64,000 nucleotides of DNA from Euborellia annulipes (taxonomy: Eukaryota > Arthropoda > Insecta > Dermaptera > Anisolabididae). The notes beneath the pieces are model-generated. The model saw nothing but the letters and a program-made list of their open reading frames with translations. It was not told the origin of the DNA and did no database searches. A program made the position numbers and the translations under genes. Positions 9,801-20,640 of this stretch are shown here, piece by piece (position 1 is the stretch's first letter; each line of letters starts with the position of its first letter). The stretch spans positions 62,001 through 126,000 of the forward strand of contig JAKCPI010015310.1 in assembly GCA_023213315.1 (NCBI GenBank). Direction: 5' to 3'.

Positions 9801-10810
9801 TTATTTATTTATATATGTACAATGTACATATATACATTTTCTAAATTTTAATCAGGGAATATCAGGGAATGATTTTAATCTATAACAGAGAAGGTTGATC
9901 TTAAGGTAGCAACTCTTCGAAGCGAACATGTGTTTTTCTAAAAAATTGTACCGCACTAACTTGTCGCTAACTTCAAGCTGTAGAACTTTCTCTTACCCTA
10001 TATTTACACCTGCTCTGAATCACGTGTAAATTTTCGCGTCCACCGGCACCCAAAGCGAGAAAAACAAACTCCCGGGAGCGGGCAAGTGCTTACCAGGCTC
10101 CTCCCACTTGCTTGAGGGGCTGGACTTGGGAGCTTGTCCATGGGGTTTCAATTTTGAACCAAACACCTGGGAAATTACCCAGGGTTACCCAAGGATAGAA
10201 TCAAACTAAGAGAAAGTTACCCTAACTCCGCCCAACTCCGTCCTAACTCCGCCTACTTTTTCTAATCAAACAACGTTTTAAGCACATTTCGGGCAATGAG
10301 TATCCAATGTGCACCCAATTGCGAAAAACGAACAAACCTATTATTTGTCAATCATTAGACAAAAAATAACTAACAAATCGAAGCTTACTTCATTTCAATG
10401 AGTTTAAAAGAAAAAAATCAGTAAAGGAATATAACTAGCCACCGCCACTTATGGATTTAAATATTATACTATTTATGAATGAATGAATTGATTTAAATAT
10501 CTTTTTCATTCCAAAATACAGACATATTTTTTTTATTTGGGAAGAATTATATTATATCAAAATATACAATTTTACTAAATAATAAAAGAAATTCAAATAT
10601 TAACAAAAATATATTTGTATTGTTTCGTTCTTTTCTTTTGCGCGTTCTATTTGTTTTGTCACAAGTTGTTAAGTCACTAGTGTCGTCTTCGGTTCGGTTT
10701 GCTTCGGTTGAAGACCATCCAGTTATAAGCTATTCAGTAGCCCTTGAAAATAAATTTGCCCGAAGGGCTCGCAAAAGGTACCGAATCGCTTCTAACTGGA
10801 TGGTCCCCCC

Positions 10811-11091
10811 ATGGACGTACCCAGGCAGGGGGTAGCTGCCCCCCCCCCCCCTAGAAGCAAGAAAAAAAAATTAAATGTTTATAAAGTGATGAAACGAAAC
10901 AAAATTAGATAGGGCGATAGCGACGGGGACTCGTTAAGACGCGAGGGTTTTTATGCCTTTAATTCGAAGGCTTTACCCCTATATATAAAAAAAAGCTATG
11001 TCACAATCTGGACGGCCATGATCTGCCCCCCCCCCCCCTGGACGACCATGATCTGCCCCCCCTCTAGATTTGATCCTGGGTACGCCCTTGG
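10811..11091. mobile_element. GC-rich miniature element ending in ACGTACCCAGG / CCTGGGTACG
   Basis: The left end is ATGGACGTACCCAGGCAGGG and the right end is CCTGGGTACGCCCTTGGG. The internal text has long C runs and two copies of GACGGCCATGATCTGCCCCC-like sequence. The target duplication is uncertain (GGTCCCC-like on both sides). Coding potential upstream (10620-10835) has no family resemblance. Confidence 0.55.
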
Positions 11092-11528
11092 GTCCCCAAC
11101 AGAAGCAACCCAACCCGAAGCCGAGTTTTGTTATTAGTTATTTTTAATTTTTTTTTTAATCTAAGGAAACCGATTTATCCTTTGATCGAAGGTCGGAACC
11201 CCTACAAGTTGTTTATTCCCTAGTTTTTTTAAATTAAAAATAGGAGACATACACGCATTATAAAATTTAAAAAAACAAAAAAATTATCTGCAATAAATAA
11301 TAACAAGTAATTATATTGTATACATGATAAAGGGAAAATATACACAAATAAGTAGATTTGATTTACTTTCCCCTCGAGTAAAGATAACATGAAGTTAGTC
11401 ACAATACTTTTAGTTTAAATGACAGAAATAAATAAACTCCATTTTGGGTAAATTAAAGAGGTGTTCACTCAACTATGAGTTGAAAATATACACTAGGTTA
11501 TGTGTTTCAAATTATTTATTAATTAAAT

Positions 11529-11568
11529 CACTTGACGCGTTTCGATTTTTACATCATCATCGGAAGTG
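11529..11568 (-). ncRNA. hammerhead-like motif in the left Penelope arm
   Basis: On the minus strand the order is CACTT, CCGATGA, T, GAT, GTAAAA, ATC, GAA, ACGCGT, C, AAGTG. Stem I is a perfect 5 bp (CACTT/AAGTG), stem II is 3 bp and stem III is the palindrome ACGCGT. The core has C in place of U in CUGANGA, which should weaken activity. Confidence 0.5.
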
Positions 11569-11970
11569 GTATGGTTATTACTTACTAACTATTGCACTGA
11601 TATAGAAGAGACATTGAGCATGCATATGTAGCACTGTTTAGCGCGCTGGTCATTTTAGGAAATAACATGTGTGGGAATTACAAAAGTTATTGTTTTATGG
11701 CGTACAATATTATATGTGACTATTTTACTACTATTATGCAATTTATACAGTTAAAATTATATGAGTTGTTTAATACTACAAGGTTTAATACAGATTTAAA
11801 TGATGTTGAGTTAATATACAAATAATAATATAAGTTAATGTAAATATAAATATAATAATATAACAAAGCACCCATCATTCAAAAAGATAGATATACACTT
11901 ATATAATTATATACATATATATATATATACGCGAAGATAAGTTTTCTCGGGTTGTGTCGCGTGTGATGTT

Positions 11971-12012
11971 GAGATTTACTCGACGTTTCGGCTCTCCTTT
12001 TGGAGCCATATA
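11971..12012 (-). ncRNA. degenerate hammerhead-like motif
   Basis: The minus strand reads GGCTCC...GGAGAGCC (stem II), then GAA, ACGT, C, GAGT. The CTGANGA strand has been replaced by a microsatellite-like tract, so this copy should be inactive. It lies about 30 nt after the endonuclease stop codon. Confidence 0.4.
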
Positions 12013-12042
12013 CACATATACACACATACATACAAACAAAAT

Positions 12043-12322
12043 CTACTTTTTACAATGGTTGGCATTGGAGAATAAGGGAGTTCGGTGTATGTTAAGCTGT
12101 TCATTCATTAGACACTTATTATTTTTGATCGCCTTATGAATCTCAAGAGCTTCCTTTAGGTCTAGTTTCATTCCCTTATTTTCCTTGTGGATTAATTTTA
12201 CATTGTCTAAACCCTATGGTTATTTTCGAACAAGTGCTTTGCCACATTAGAGGTATCAATTTTGTCTTTTCGCCAGGCTCTTAGGTGTTCATTAGCTCTG
12301 ACCTTTAGGTTTCTGACAGTTT

Positions 12323-12381
<59 letters not shown>

Positions 12382-12470
12382 GCAATCCTGGCAATCAATT
12401 TGATATACTCCACTCTCTGTAAGGGGGTCTTTGGTTCTAAGTTTATTGTTTGATAATAAATTTCCTACAT
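12043..12470 (-). pseudogene. Penelope-like GIY-YIG endonuclease C-terminus, split by an (AT)n run
   Basis: The minus strand encodes LRTKDPLTESGVYQIDCQDC, then a Tyr-Ile repeat, then VRNLKVRANEHLRAWRKD and SNVAKHLFENNHRV. After a frameshift it continues with LDLKEALEIHKAIK...LMNEQL...TPLF and stops at 12043. This is the GIY-YIG domain (GVYxI with CxxC, YIG, the R of the RxxEH stretch, and H) and the C-terminal tail of Penelope-like elements. The YIG core has been replaced by about 50 bp of (AT)n, which reads as alternating Tyr and Ile. The frameshift near NNHRV confirms that it is dead. The tail matches the second copy at 14105-14278. Confidence 0.75.
12327..12378. repeat. (AT)n microsatellite inside a GIY-YIG codon run
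   Basis: About 26 dinucleotide units, lying exactly where the Tyr-Ile-Gly motif of the endonuclease is expected. Confidence 0.9.
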
Positions 12471-12521
12471 ATGCATGCTCAATATCTCTTCTATATCAGT
12501 GCAATAGTTAGTAAGTAATAA

Positions 12522-12561
12522 CACTTCCGATGATGATGTAAAAATCGAAACGCGTCAAGTG
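12522..12561 (+). ncRNA. hammerhead-like motif in the right Penelope arm
   Basis: This is the mirror copy of 11529-11568 with the same parts: CACTT, CCGATGA, GAT/ATC, GAA, ACGCGT, C, AAGTG. Confidence 0.5.
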
Positions 12562-12831
12562 ATTTAATTAATAAATAATTTGAAACACATAACCTAGTGT
12601 ATATTTTCAACTCATAGTTGAGTGAACACCTCATTATAATAATGTTTCAACAAGAGCCCACGGTAGAAAGTTTAAATATAAATTTGATTTTCCTAAAAAT
12701 TTTTGATTCATCTCAACTATAAATACATTGTACAAGATTTTTAAGATTCTAAATATAATGGGTCGGCTAGTGTCTTAAAATACTGTAATTGTTTATTTCT
12801 TATAGTTAATTTATAATGAATTTGTTTTTAG

Positions 12832-13047
12832 GAACATCCATCAGAAGGTGGCCGAACTCCTTTAATGAAAGCGTGTCGTGCTGGCCACCTTTGTACAGTT
12901 CAGTTCTTAATATCGAAAGGGGCTGATGTGAATCGTCAAACAACAAACAATGATCACACACCTCTCTCATTGGCTTGTGCAGGTGGTCATTTAGCTGTCG
13001 TGGAACTTTTACTTGCCAATAGAGCTGATCCATTCCATAAACTAAAG
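12832..13047 (+). CDS. mask: mask exon: two ankyrin repeats
   Basis: Acceptor AG is at 12830-12831 and donor GTAATA at 13048; both ends are phase 0 (72 codons). It encodes EHPSEGGRTPLMKACRAGHL, CTVQFLISKGADVNRQTTNN, DHTPLSLACAGGHLAVVELL and a final repeat loop ending DPFHKLK. These are two full ankyrin repeats (TPLMKACRAGH, TPLSLACAGGH) and nearly identical to ANKHD1/Mask. The frame is intact. Confidence 0.96.
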
Positions 13048-14104
13048 GTAATAACAAATTATTACTTAATTTCTACTATTATACTGTATTTAACAAAATC
13101 AAAAATCAACATAAAGAAAGTTTTAATCAGAGTATTAAATGCAAATAAGACAACACAAGGTTTTTTTTGTTTCAATAATTTATTTAACACAAGTGTTCTT
13201 TAGCCCTGGTTTTAGACTTAATATAATAGACACTCAAAATGTTGCTAAACATTTATTAAAATAATGGCTGGGCGATGGAAGCGCCAACTGGCGGTTGCAA
13301 TTACGGAGGACTTTGAAATGTCAAATGGCTGGTTGTCATTTCGAAGAGTAAATAAACAAAGAAATAATTTCAATGAAACATTATAATTTACATATATTCT
13401 ATTTGTAAATTTAAATCTACAATGTCTATAATAACGTTGACCTTTTTTATTTCCCGTTTAAAATTGCACATTCAATTAATTTCCGGATAGTACACACGGG
13501 CTTTCTCATGACTGTCTTCACAAGAAGTAAGTAAAGAAATATCCAGCTTGCCGCAAATATTTCAAACATCCTGCCGAAGTCTCCTCTTAGGGTAAGAAAG
13601 GGGTATGGCCCCATAGGGGTATCACAAAGGGCCTAATTGGCCTAATTGTGTTCCCTCTCTGGGAACGGCCACTTCAACCTAACCTAACCCAAGTAAAGAA
13701 ATAAACAAATTTTATCGAATAAACCATGGCGATCCATCGACACTGAAATAAAACAAAAAGTAAATTACGTGCTACTTCCTACAACATACAAAATAATATT
13801 AGAAAGAAATGTTGGTTTATAGGTTAGCTACTGCTCTTGACAGCATTTATCCATTTCATTGGTTGTTCTCGTTTCCGACTTGTTTGTAGAAATTTATAGA
13901 ATTTTTGATCACTGTTTTTGCCAATGTTAACTACGCAGCAGATTTCATGACCCATTTTTGATTATTTTCGCTTAATAATGCGCAAATACTACTTAAATTT
14001 CAATAGTAATTAGTGACAGTTGGGCCTCCGAAAGTTCCTTGTTTGGCCACGGCGGGCGCTGCCAGCGATTCGTGGTTCCCCCACCACCTACTTCGCACCC
14101 AGCC

Positions 14105-14278
14105 AATAGTCATAATTGTAAAATAGAGAACATCGAATTGATTCATGAGGCCAGAAAGGGAGCAAAATTAGATATCTTAGAAGCATTGGAAATTTACAAA
14201 GCAGTCAAAAAAGGTCAAAATCTAATGAATGAACAGTTAATTTTACATCAAACACCTTTGTTTAACATTTTTGAATAG
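14105..14278 (+). pseudogene. Penelope-like ORF C-terminal tail
   Basis: The peptide contains NIELIHEARKGAKLDILEAL, EIYKAVKKGQNLMNEQLI and TPLF, and stops at 14276-14278. It is clearly related to the tail of the copy at 12043-12200 (LDLKEALEIHKAIK...LMNEQL...TPLF). The GIY-YIG part upstream is gone, so this is a 5'-truncated insertion. A hammerhead-like motif follows about 165 bp downstream, as in the first element. Confidence 0.7.
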
Positions 14279-14439
14279 AATCCTCAAATGTGGTCCCTAT
14301 GGCTTTTGTTTCATCACCAAGCACGACCTTCCCGGAAAAACTCCCTTCTCTTTCCCCCACCACCCTCCCTCCCGCCACTCTGACTATCCCAGGTGAAAAA
14401 AGGAAAAATGCGATTGTATTCCGAACATTCAATATATAA

Positions 14440-14487
14440 TTCACTTCTGAGGATGACACATCTTGTGTCGAAATACGTAACAATTGT
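14440..14487 (+). ncRNA. hammerhead-like motif after the Penelope tail
   Basis: CTGAGGA, T, GACACA, TCT, TGTGTC, GAAA, TACGTA. Stem II is a strong 6 bp and the two core boxes fit CUGANGA and GAAA. Stem I pairing is poor. Confidence 0.45.
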
Positions 14488-14913
14488 TAAATAAATTATT
14501 GAAACAAAAAAGCTTGTTGTCTTACTTGCATTTAATTCTCCGATTAAATCATTGTTTCAATTAGAGCCAACAGTTACCAGTTTAAAATTAAATAAAGAAT
14601 GTTATTATCTGAAGTAAACAAAACTTGCTCACTTGTTGACCCCGGAAAAAATTCATACTTTTTTTTTAATTAGAAAAACAAGCAAGGCTTGTTACTAAAA
14701 AGTTATTACTCTTATAAGCCACTATTATAAACAAATAAGGAATATTAACTTATCAGTTCACCGTGTATTAATTTTTTAATGACTAATTAATTATTGACAT
14801 CCAAACTAACAAACTTCTGATAATACGAGTTATATATATTTTAGGAAAGCAAGACGATGATCATGTTGATTTTTACTAAAATTGGGATTATTTATATTTT
14901 TATTTTACTTTAG

Positions 14914-15052
14914 GATAATTCTACGATGCTTATTGAAGCTGCCAAAGGAGGACATACAAATGTGGTTCAACTTCTATTGGATTATCCCCACTCAATTATG
15001 ATGTCACATGGTCATTCAACTTCAACAGCTCAAACACAATCTTCTACTTCAG
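14914..15052 (+). CDS. mask: mask exon: last ankyrin repeat of array 1 and start of the linker
   Basis: Acceptor AG is at 14912-14913 and donor CAG|GTATAT at 15053; the exon ends in phase 1. It encodes DNSTMLIEAAKGGHTNVVQL, LLDYPHSIMMSHGHSTSTAQ and TQSSTSG. The first part is the final ankyrin repeat (MLIEAAKGGHTNVV...LLDYP), conserved with ANKHD1. The Ser/Thr/Gln-rich remainder starts the poorly conserved linker. Confidence 0.95.
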
Positions 15053-15204
15053 GTATATCAACTATTTATTATTTAATTTTGATTCATTTATATATTTTTA
15101 TACTTTCTCTATACTATTATATTGGGTTGTTCGATAACACTGGTCGACAAAAATTAACTTTTTTTTCTTTCACAAGAATAAAGATATGAAATTCTAGAAG
15201 TATT

Positions 15205-16076
15205 TTTCTTTGACTTCGAAGCTTTTCGAGAGTTGTTTGTAAATTTTCCCTATTACTTCAGTGTCTACGGATGTAATTAATATCTCATCCACGTATATTA
15301 CGATAAAAGCCAGTTTTCTATTTTTTTGATATTTATACACACAGAGATCTGCATTGGAAGGTTGTGCCCCGAGTTCTTTTAGAGCATTATCTAGTTTCAT
15401 GTTCCAGCTTCTTCCGGCTTGTCTAAGCCCATACAAAGCTTTCTTTAACTGAAAAACATGGCCGCCAGATTCCAGCGCTTCGAGCATTCTTTTAGACTCT
15501 TTTCGAATTTTCTGCCCAAATTTTTCTGTTTCGCTCACTTTTATCAGAGCTTCTTTCAGATGCTTGGGTCCTTCCATGAAAGTCTCTTCCTCCAGATCAC
15601 CGTTCAAGTACGCTGTTGATACGTCAAACTGCCAGATTCGCATTTTCAGTTTTACAACTGCAGCGACGACTGAGCGTATTGAGCTAAGCGTGCTTTTCGC
15701 TTCTGTAGTGTACCATCAGGATTACATTTGTTTCTGACTTGTGAGTACCATTCGGCTTCCAATGACAGTCTTGTCTTGTGGACGTTTTACGACCTTCCAA
15801 GTATCCTTTTTAATGATCGATGCCAATTCATCGGCCATTGCGTCTATCCACTCGTTCTTGTCAGGGCCAGTCATTGCTTCTTTCATTGGTACTTCAGATA
15901 AAAAGCTTGAATTTACGAATTGATTTTCTTCGTTTTCAGTTACAGGATTAATAGGAGAGCTAATAATATTATATTGTTTTCTAGGTCTACCAACCGTGCC
16001 ATCTCTAAGTATTCTTGGTCGTCCGGGACCTCTCCTTTCTTCTGTTTCTACATTGTTTTCTACAACTGGTGGTCGA
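15205..16076 (-). pseudogene. copia reverse transcriptase part
   Basis: On the minus strand 15194-15643 encodes QFDVSTAYLNGDLEEETFME, a diverged KALYGLRQAGRSWN box and FIVIYVDEILI. These are the copia RT motifs; the catalytic YVDD is YVDE here. Between 15643 and 16076 the frame is broken, but copia sequence continues upstream (KNEWIDAM, RGRP-like GRPRILRDGTVG). The region joins to 18457 once the inserted element (16080-18453) is removed. RNase H and the 3' LTR are missing. The RT would copy the element RNA in cytoplasmic particles, but this copy is dead. Confidence 0.85.
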
Positions 16077-16079
16077 TTA

Positions 16080-18453
16080 CACTAGTCGACAAAAATGAAC
16101 TTTTTTTCTTTCACAAGAATGAAGATATGAAATTCTAGAAGTATTTTTCATGCTGAATTCAAATATCATTTCAGTTTTGCCCCATCAGGCACAGTTTTAG
16201 AGATATAGAGCAAAATAGATTTTGATTGAAAATGTGCTCTAAAACGGCTTTTATTTAGAATGTTCAAATTATTTTTAACGCCGCACTCAGTAAAAATATG
16301 CAGATAGTTATAATACATATAAATTTTAAGTTTCATCCCAATCGGAGGTCATTTAGACGTGCCGCAAACGGCTTAAAGTTTTAAAAAATCGAAATTTTCA
16401 AGATTTTTTTTGCTTTGGTCACCCCTAATACAATTTTAGATATCCCTGAATGTAAAAAACATCTATTTACGATATTCTATAGTTCTTTGCCTTTCTAAAA
16501 ATCATTCATTCGTAAAAATCTGTTAATTACACTAGTCGACAAAAATGAACTTTTTTTCTTTCACAAGAATGAAGATATGAAATTCTAGAAGTATTTTTCA
16601 TGCTGAATTCAAATATCAATTCAGTTTTTCCCCATCAGGCACAGTTTTAGAGATATAGAGCAAAATAGATTTTAGTCGAAAATGGGCTCTAAAACGGCTT
16701 TTATTTAAAATGTTCAAATTATTTTTAACGCGACACCCCGTCAAATTATGCAGATAGTTAGAATACATATAAATTTCAAGTTTCATCCCAATCGGAGGTC
16801 ATTTAGACGTGCCGCAAACGGCTTAAAGTTTAGAAAAATCGAAATTTTCAAGATTTTTTTTGCTTTGGTCACCCCTAATACAATTTTAGAGATCCCTGAA
16901 TGAAAAAAACATATATGTACGATATTCTATAGTTCTTTGGCTTTCTAAAAAGCATTCATTCGTAAAAATCTGTTAATTATTAACGAAATTATTAATAAAA
17001 ACGTGAGCAAAGAAAAAACACAAGTACACTCACTGGTCGAAAAAAATGGACCTCTTGTTCTTTTAGAAGTATAAAGAAAGATATGAGATTCAAAAAATAT
17101 TTTTTTTAAATAATATATAATAAAGTTAGGGCCCGTGACCCGATGCTCAGAGAGGATACATTAGCTTATCGTGGATAGGGTTCGCTTTTTAATTCAATTG
17201 AAGTCCATTTTTTTCGACCAGTGAGTGTACTTGTGTTTTTTCTTTGCTCACGTTTTTATTAATAATTTCGTTAATAATTAACAGATTTTTACGAATGAAT
17301 GCTTTTTAGAAAGCCAAAGAACTATAGAATATCGTACATATATGTTTTTTTCATTCAGGGATCTCTAAAATTGTATTAGGGGTGACCAAAGCAAAAAAAA
17401 TCTTGAAAATTTCGATTTTTCTAAACTTTAAGCCGTTTGCGGCACGTCTAAATGACCTCCGATTGGGATGAAACTTGAAATTTATATGTATTCTAACTAT
17501 CTGCATAATTTGACGGGGTGTCGCGTTAAAAATAATTTGAACATTTTAAATAAAAGCCGTTTTAGAGCCCATTTTCGACTAAAATCTATTTTGCTCTATA
17601 TCTCTAAAACTGTGCCTGATGGAAAAATTCTAACTACATATCTGAATTCAGGATAAAAAAATGTACTAGGTTCACTTATCAGATTTCTTGTGAAAAAAAC
17701 CTTGTCGACTAGTGTTATTAACGAAATTAGGAACAAAAACGTGAGCAAAGAAAAAACCTAAGTACACTCACTGGACGAAAAAAATGGACCTCTTGTTCTT
17801 TTAGAAGTTTAAATAAAGATATCAGATTCAAAAAAATATTTTTTTTTAATAATATATAATAAAGTTAGTGCCCGTGAACCTATGCTCCAAGAGGATACGT
17901 TAGCTACTCGTAGATAGGGTTCGCTTTTTAATTCAATTGAAGTCCATTTTTTTCGTCCAGTGAGTGTACTTAGGTTTTTTCTTTGCTCACGTTTTTGTTC
18001 CTAATTTCGTTAATAATTAACAGATTTTTACGAATGAATGATTTTTAGAAAGACAAAGAACTATAGAATATCGTAAATAGATGTTTTTTACATTCAGGGA
18101 TATCTAAAATTGTATTAGGGGTGACCAAAGCAAAAAAAATCTTGAAAATTTCGATTTTTTAAAACTTTAAGCCGTTTGCGGCACGTCTAAATGACCTCCG
18201 ATTGGGATGAAACTTAAAATTTATATGTATTATAACTATCTGCATATTTTTACTGAGTGCGGCGTTAAAAATAATTTGAACATTCTAAATAAAAGCCGTT
18301 TTAGAGCACATTTTCAATCAAAATCTATTTTGCTCTATATCTCTAAAACTGTGCCTGATGGAAAAATTCTAACTACATATCTGAATTCAGAATGAAAAAA
18401 TGTACTAGGTTCACTTATCAGATTTCTTGTGAAAAAAACCTTGTCGACTAGTG
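16080..18453. mobile_element. hairpin element, CACTAGTCGACAA ends, TSD TTA, inserted in copia
   Basis: The element begins CACTAGTCGACAA and ends TTGTCGACTAGTG, with TTA at 16077-16079 and 18454-18456. The left arm (16080-16526 plus 17718-17780) is the reverse complement of the right arm (about 17945-18453). Removing it with one TTA restores a continuous copia reading frame (FEIKD... joined to the RT side). The centre (17868-17945) holds the head of a tRNA-SINE. No transposase is present. A second copy (16530-17714) sits in its left arm. Confidence 0.8.
16530..17714. mobile_element. second hairpin element nested in the first, TSD TTA
   Basis: The same CACTAGTCGACAA...TTGTCGACTAGTG ends, with TTA on both sides (16527-16529 and 17715-17717). 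The arms, about 16530-17090 and 17200-17714, are nearly perfect complements. The unbroken target (CTGTTAATTATTAACG) is seen in the arms themselves, which proves the insertion site. The central loop (about 17125-17205) contains a SINE head: CCCGTGACCCGATGCTCAG ... AGGGTTCGC. Confidence 0.8.
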
Positions 18454-18456
18454 TTA

Positions 18457-20640
18457 TCTTTTATCTCAAACTCAGTGAATCTAGGTTCAGGATCTGTGTC
18501 GTCTTCTTTTGGAGCAAATTCGTCCAATTCAAAAGAATTATTTTTTCTTTCTTCTAGGAATTTAACATCCCGGCTGATTTCAACTTTTCTTTGGTTGGTG
18601 ATCCATACCCGGTATCCCTTGGATGTCTCTGAATATCCAACGAGCAACCCCTCTTTTGAGCGAGCATCAAACTTTCCTCTTCCTATCTTTGTGTCCAGGC
18701 TGTAAACCTTGCACCTGAATTCTCTTAGATGAGTTAGGTTTGGTTTTCTTCCATACCAGAGTTAGTACGGTGATTTTCTGTCTAAACTTACTGTAGGACT
18801 CCGGTTCCGAAGATAGTTTGAGGTGAAAATAGCTTCAGCCCAAAAGTTTGATGGCAGATTAGCCTGAATTAGTAAGCACCGGGCCGTGTCTAGAAGAGTC
18901 CGGTTTTTGCGTTCAGCTAGTCCGTTTTGCTCTGGATGATATGGTATGGACAATAGCCGTGAGATTCCTGATGCCTTCAGATAATCGTCAAATTTCTTGT
19001 TGACATATTCGCCACCATTGTCACTTTGTAGGAATTTTATCTTTTTTCCTTTTAGGTTTTCGAATTTTGCTTTCACTTCTTTGAAGTTCTCAAAGACTTC
19101 GTCTTTTGATTTGAGAAAGCGGACTTCGCACCACCTCGTTGCTTCGTCAATAAAAGTAACGAAATACTTGGGCTTCCTGGAGATTCACATTGCATGGGAC
19201 CGCATACATCCGTGTGAATAATTTCAAGGGTATCCAGATTCTTCGCAGGATTACTGGGAAATGGTTGTCTGGAAAGCTTGCCCTTTAAGCATATTTCACA
19301 GTTAAAGTTGCCAGCGGTTTTATCATCAATGTTAATTCCCTCGATTTTTCTCATGTCCTTGAGATTGAGGTGCCCCATTCTTCTGTGCCAAGTTTCGAGA
19401 GATGATTTGCTTTTATCTTGTGCTTTGGATGTCGATTCTTTCGAATGTGACGCTTCCGTCTTAGGAGATTCATTTATGTAATATACATTCCCGATCCTAT
19501 TAGCGGGCATTTTTACTCTGCCCTCGCTCGCTATCCAGGATTTCGGCATTTTCTTTCTTGAATAGGACGTTGTAGCCTCTGTCCGTAATTTTCGAGACAG
19601 ACATTATTTAGGTTTGTTCGGAGCTCTGGGACATGCAAAGTGTCATTTAGAGACAACTTCTTGGTACTTCCCATATTGTCGCAGAATATTTCGGCAGTAC
19701 CCCTGGCGGAGATAGAGGTTGTGCTCTTGTTCGCCATGTTGACGTTCCCTTTGTTTATGTCTACGAACATCTTGTCATCCTTACATAAGTGAGATGTCGC
19801 ACCGCTGTCGAGACACCATCGAGAGTTGTCGTCATTCGATGCTTGATGTGTTTCTTCGGCATAAAAATTTAGGTTCTCGCTATTTTTTGCCTCGTTTTTT
19901 CGTTTTTCAGGACAATCAGCAGCTTTATGATTCGTCTTGTGACATTTAAAGCATCTGAACCTAAATGGTTTTTTCTTGCCATCATCGAGCTTGTCCTTGT
20001 CGCTTTCTGCCTTATCTTTATGGTACTGACGTTGTTTTTGATCGTTTTTCACGTGCAGTGCATTTGGACCCTGGTTACGAGTATCATTTTTTCGTGCTTC
20101 GTACTCTTCAACAATTTTCACTCTAAGGACATCCGGGGCAGGAAGTGTGTCCCGAGACTCTATCGCGCACCTGAAGTTTTCAAACGTTTCCGGTAGGCTG
20201 TATAATAGCATTATTGAGAGCAAGTCAAGGTCAATTTTCACTTCCATCTCTTGTAGTTTGTCGACTGCATCAAAAAATTCATTTAAATGTTGTTTCATGT
20301 CAGCCCCTTCTTCCATTCGTTGAAGCATAATCTGTTTTAGCAAGTGGTAGATGCCTTCCAGCTTAAGCCAAACATCTCTGGACGTTTCGCAGCCTTTAAT
20401 CTGCTCTAACTCGGAAGGACAAATGGAAAGAATTATATCGGCTTTTGCCTTATTATCCGCTGCGACCCATGCATTGACTGTCGCTAGACTGGATTGGTCA
20501 GTGGTGAGAATTGGCTTCACCAAATCGCCATTCACGTAGCCCCAAGCATCGTTCTTTACGAGCAAAGCCTGCATTTGCAGTTTACATGGGTCGTAATTTG
20601 ACCGATTGAGCAGTTCAATGGGAGCAACGTTAGAATTCAT
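18457..20640 (-). pseudogene. copia gag, protease and integrase part
   Basis: On the minus strand the frame starts at an ATG at 20640 (MNSNVAPIELLNRSNYD). In order: Gag; zinc knuckle CFKCHKTNHKAADC (about 19940); protease WCLDSGATSHLC (about 19820); GAG-preintegrase HRRMGHLN...CEICLKGK (about 19280-19390); integrase core with HTDVCGP and SDNGGEY (first two catalytic Asp) and NGLAERKNRT (Glu); then KGYRVWITNQRKVEISRDV (18411-18647), which leads toward RT. Frame breaks near 19550, 19150 and 18750 inactivate it. Such elements copy themselves through an RNA intermediate and integrate the DNA in the nucleus. Confidence 0.9.

Larger units (their letters stand above)
11456..12632 (-). mobile_element. 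Penelope-like element remnant between inverted terminal repeats
   Basis: The left arm, 11456-11640, is the reverse complement of the right arm, about 12455-12632 (both contain CAACTATGAGTTGAAAATAT and CACTTGACGCG...). Between them is a GIY-YIG endonuclease fragment on the minus strand and a third hammerhead-like stem at 11971-12012. A hammerhead-like site in each arm, the GIY-YIG domain and the inverted arrangement are typical of Penelope-like retroelements. The reverse transcriptase is absent. Confidence 0.75.
2920..12831. other. 9.9-kb intron packed with mobile elements
   Basis: In order the intron holds: a hAT miniature element, two LINE 3' remnants, fragments of a foldback family, a large inverted repeat containing a Harbinger-like element and a SINE, a GC-rich miniature element, and a Penelope-like element. 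About 8232-9557, 9800-10810 and 11100-11455 are AT-rich with no gene, RNA or clear element that I recognise, apart from simple repeats. Confidence 0.8.
13048..14913. other. 1.9-kb intron with a Penelope-like 3' end
   Basis: 13048-14104 shows nothing I recognise, apart from a short CAACCTAACCTAACCC stretch near 13675. 14105-14490 is a Penelope-like 3' end. 14491-14913 is AT-rich, with the acceptor tract. Confidence 0.75.

Noticed and set aside
10620..10835. 71-codon open frame
   Set aside because: No start context, no family resemblance, and it runs into a GC-rich miniature element.
13670..13690. TTAGG-like telomeric repeat (CAACCTAACCTAACCC)
   Set aside because: Only two or three units; too short for a telomeric insertion.
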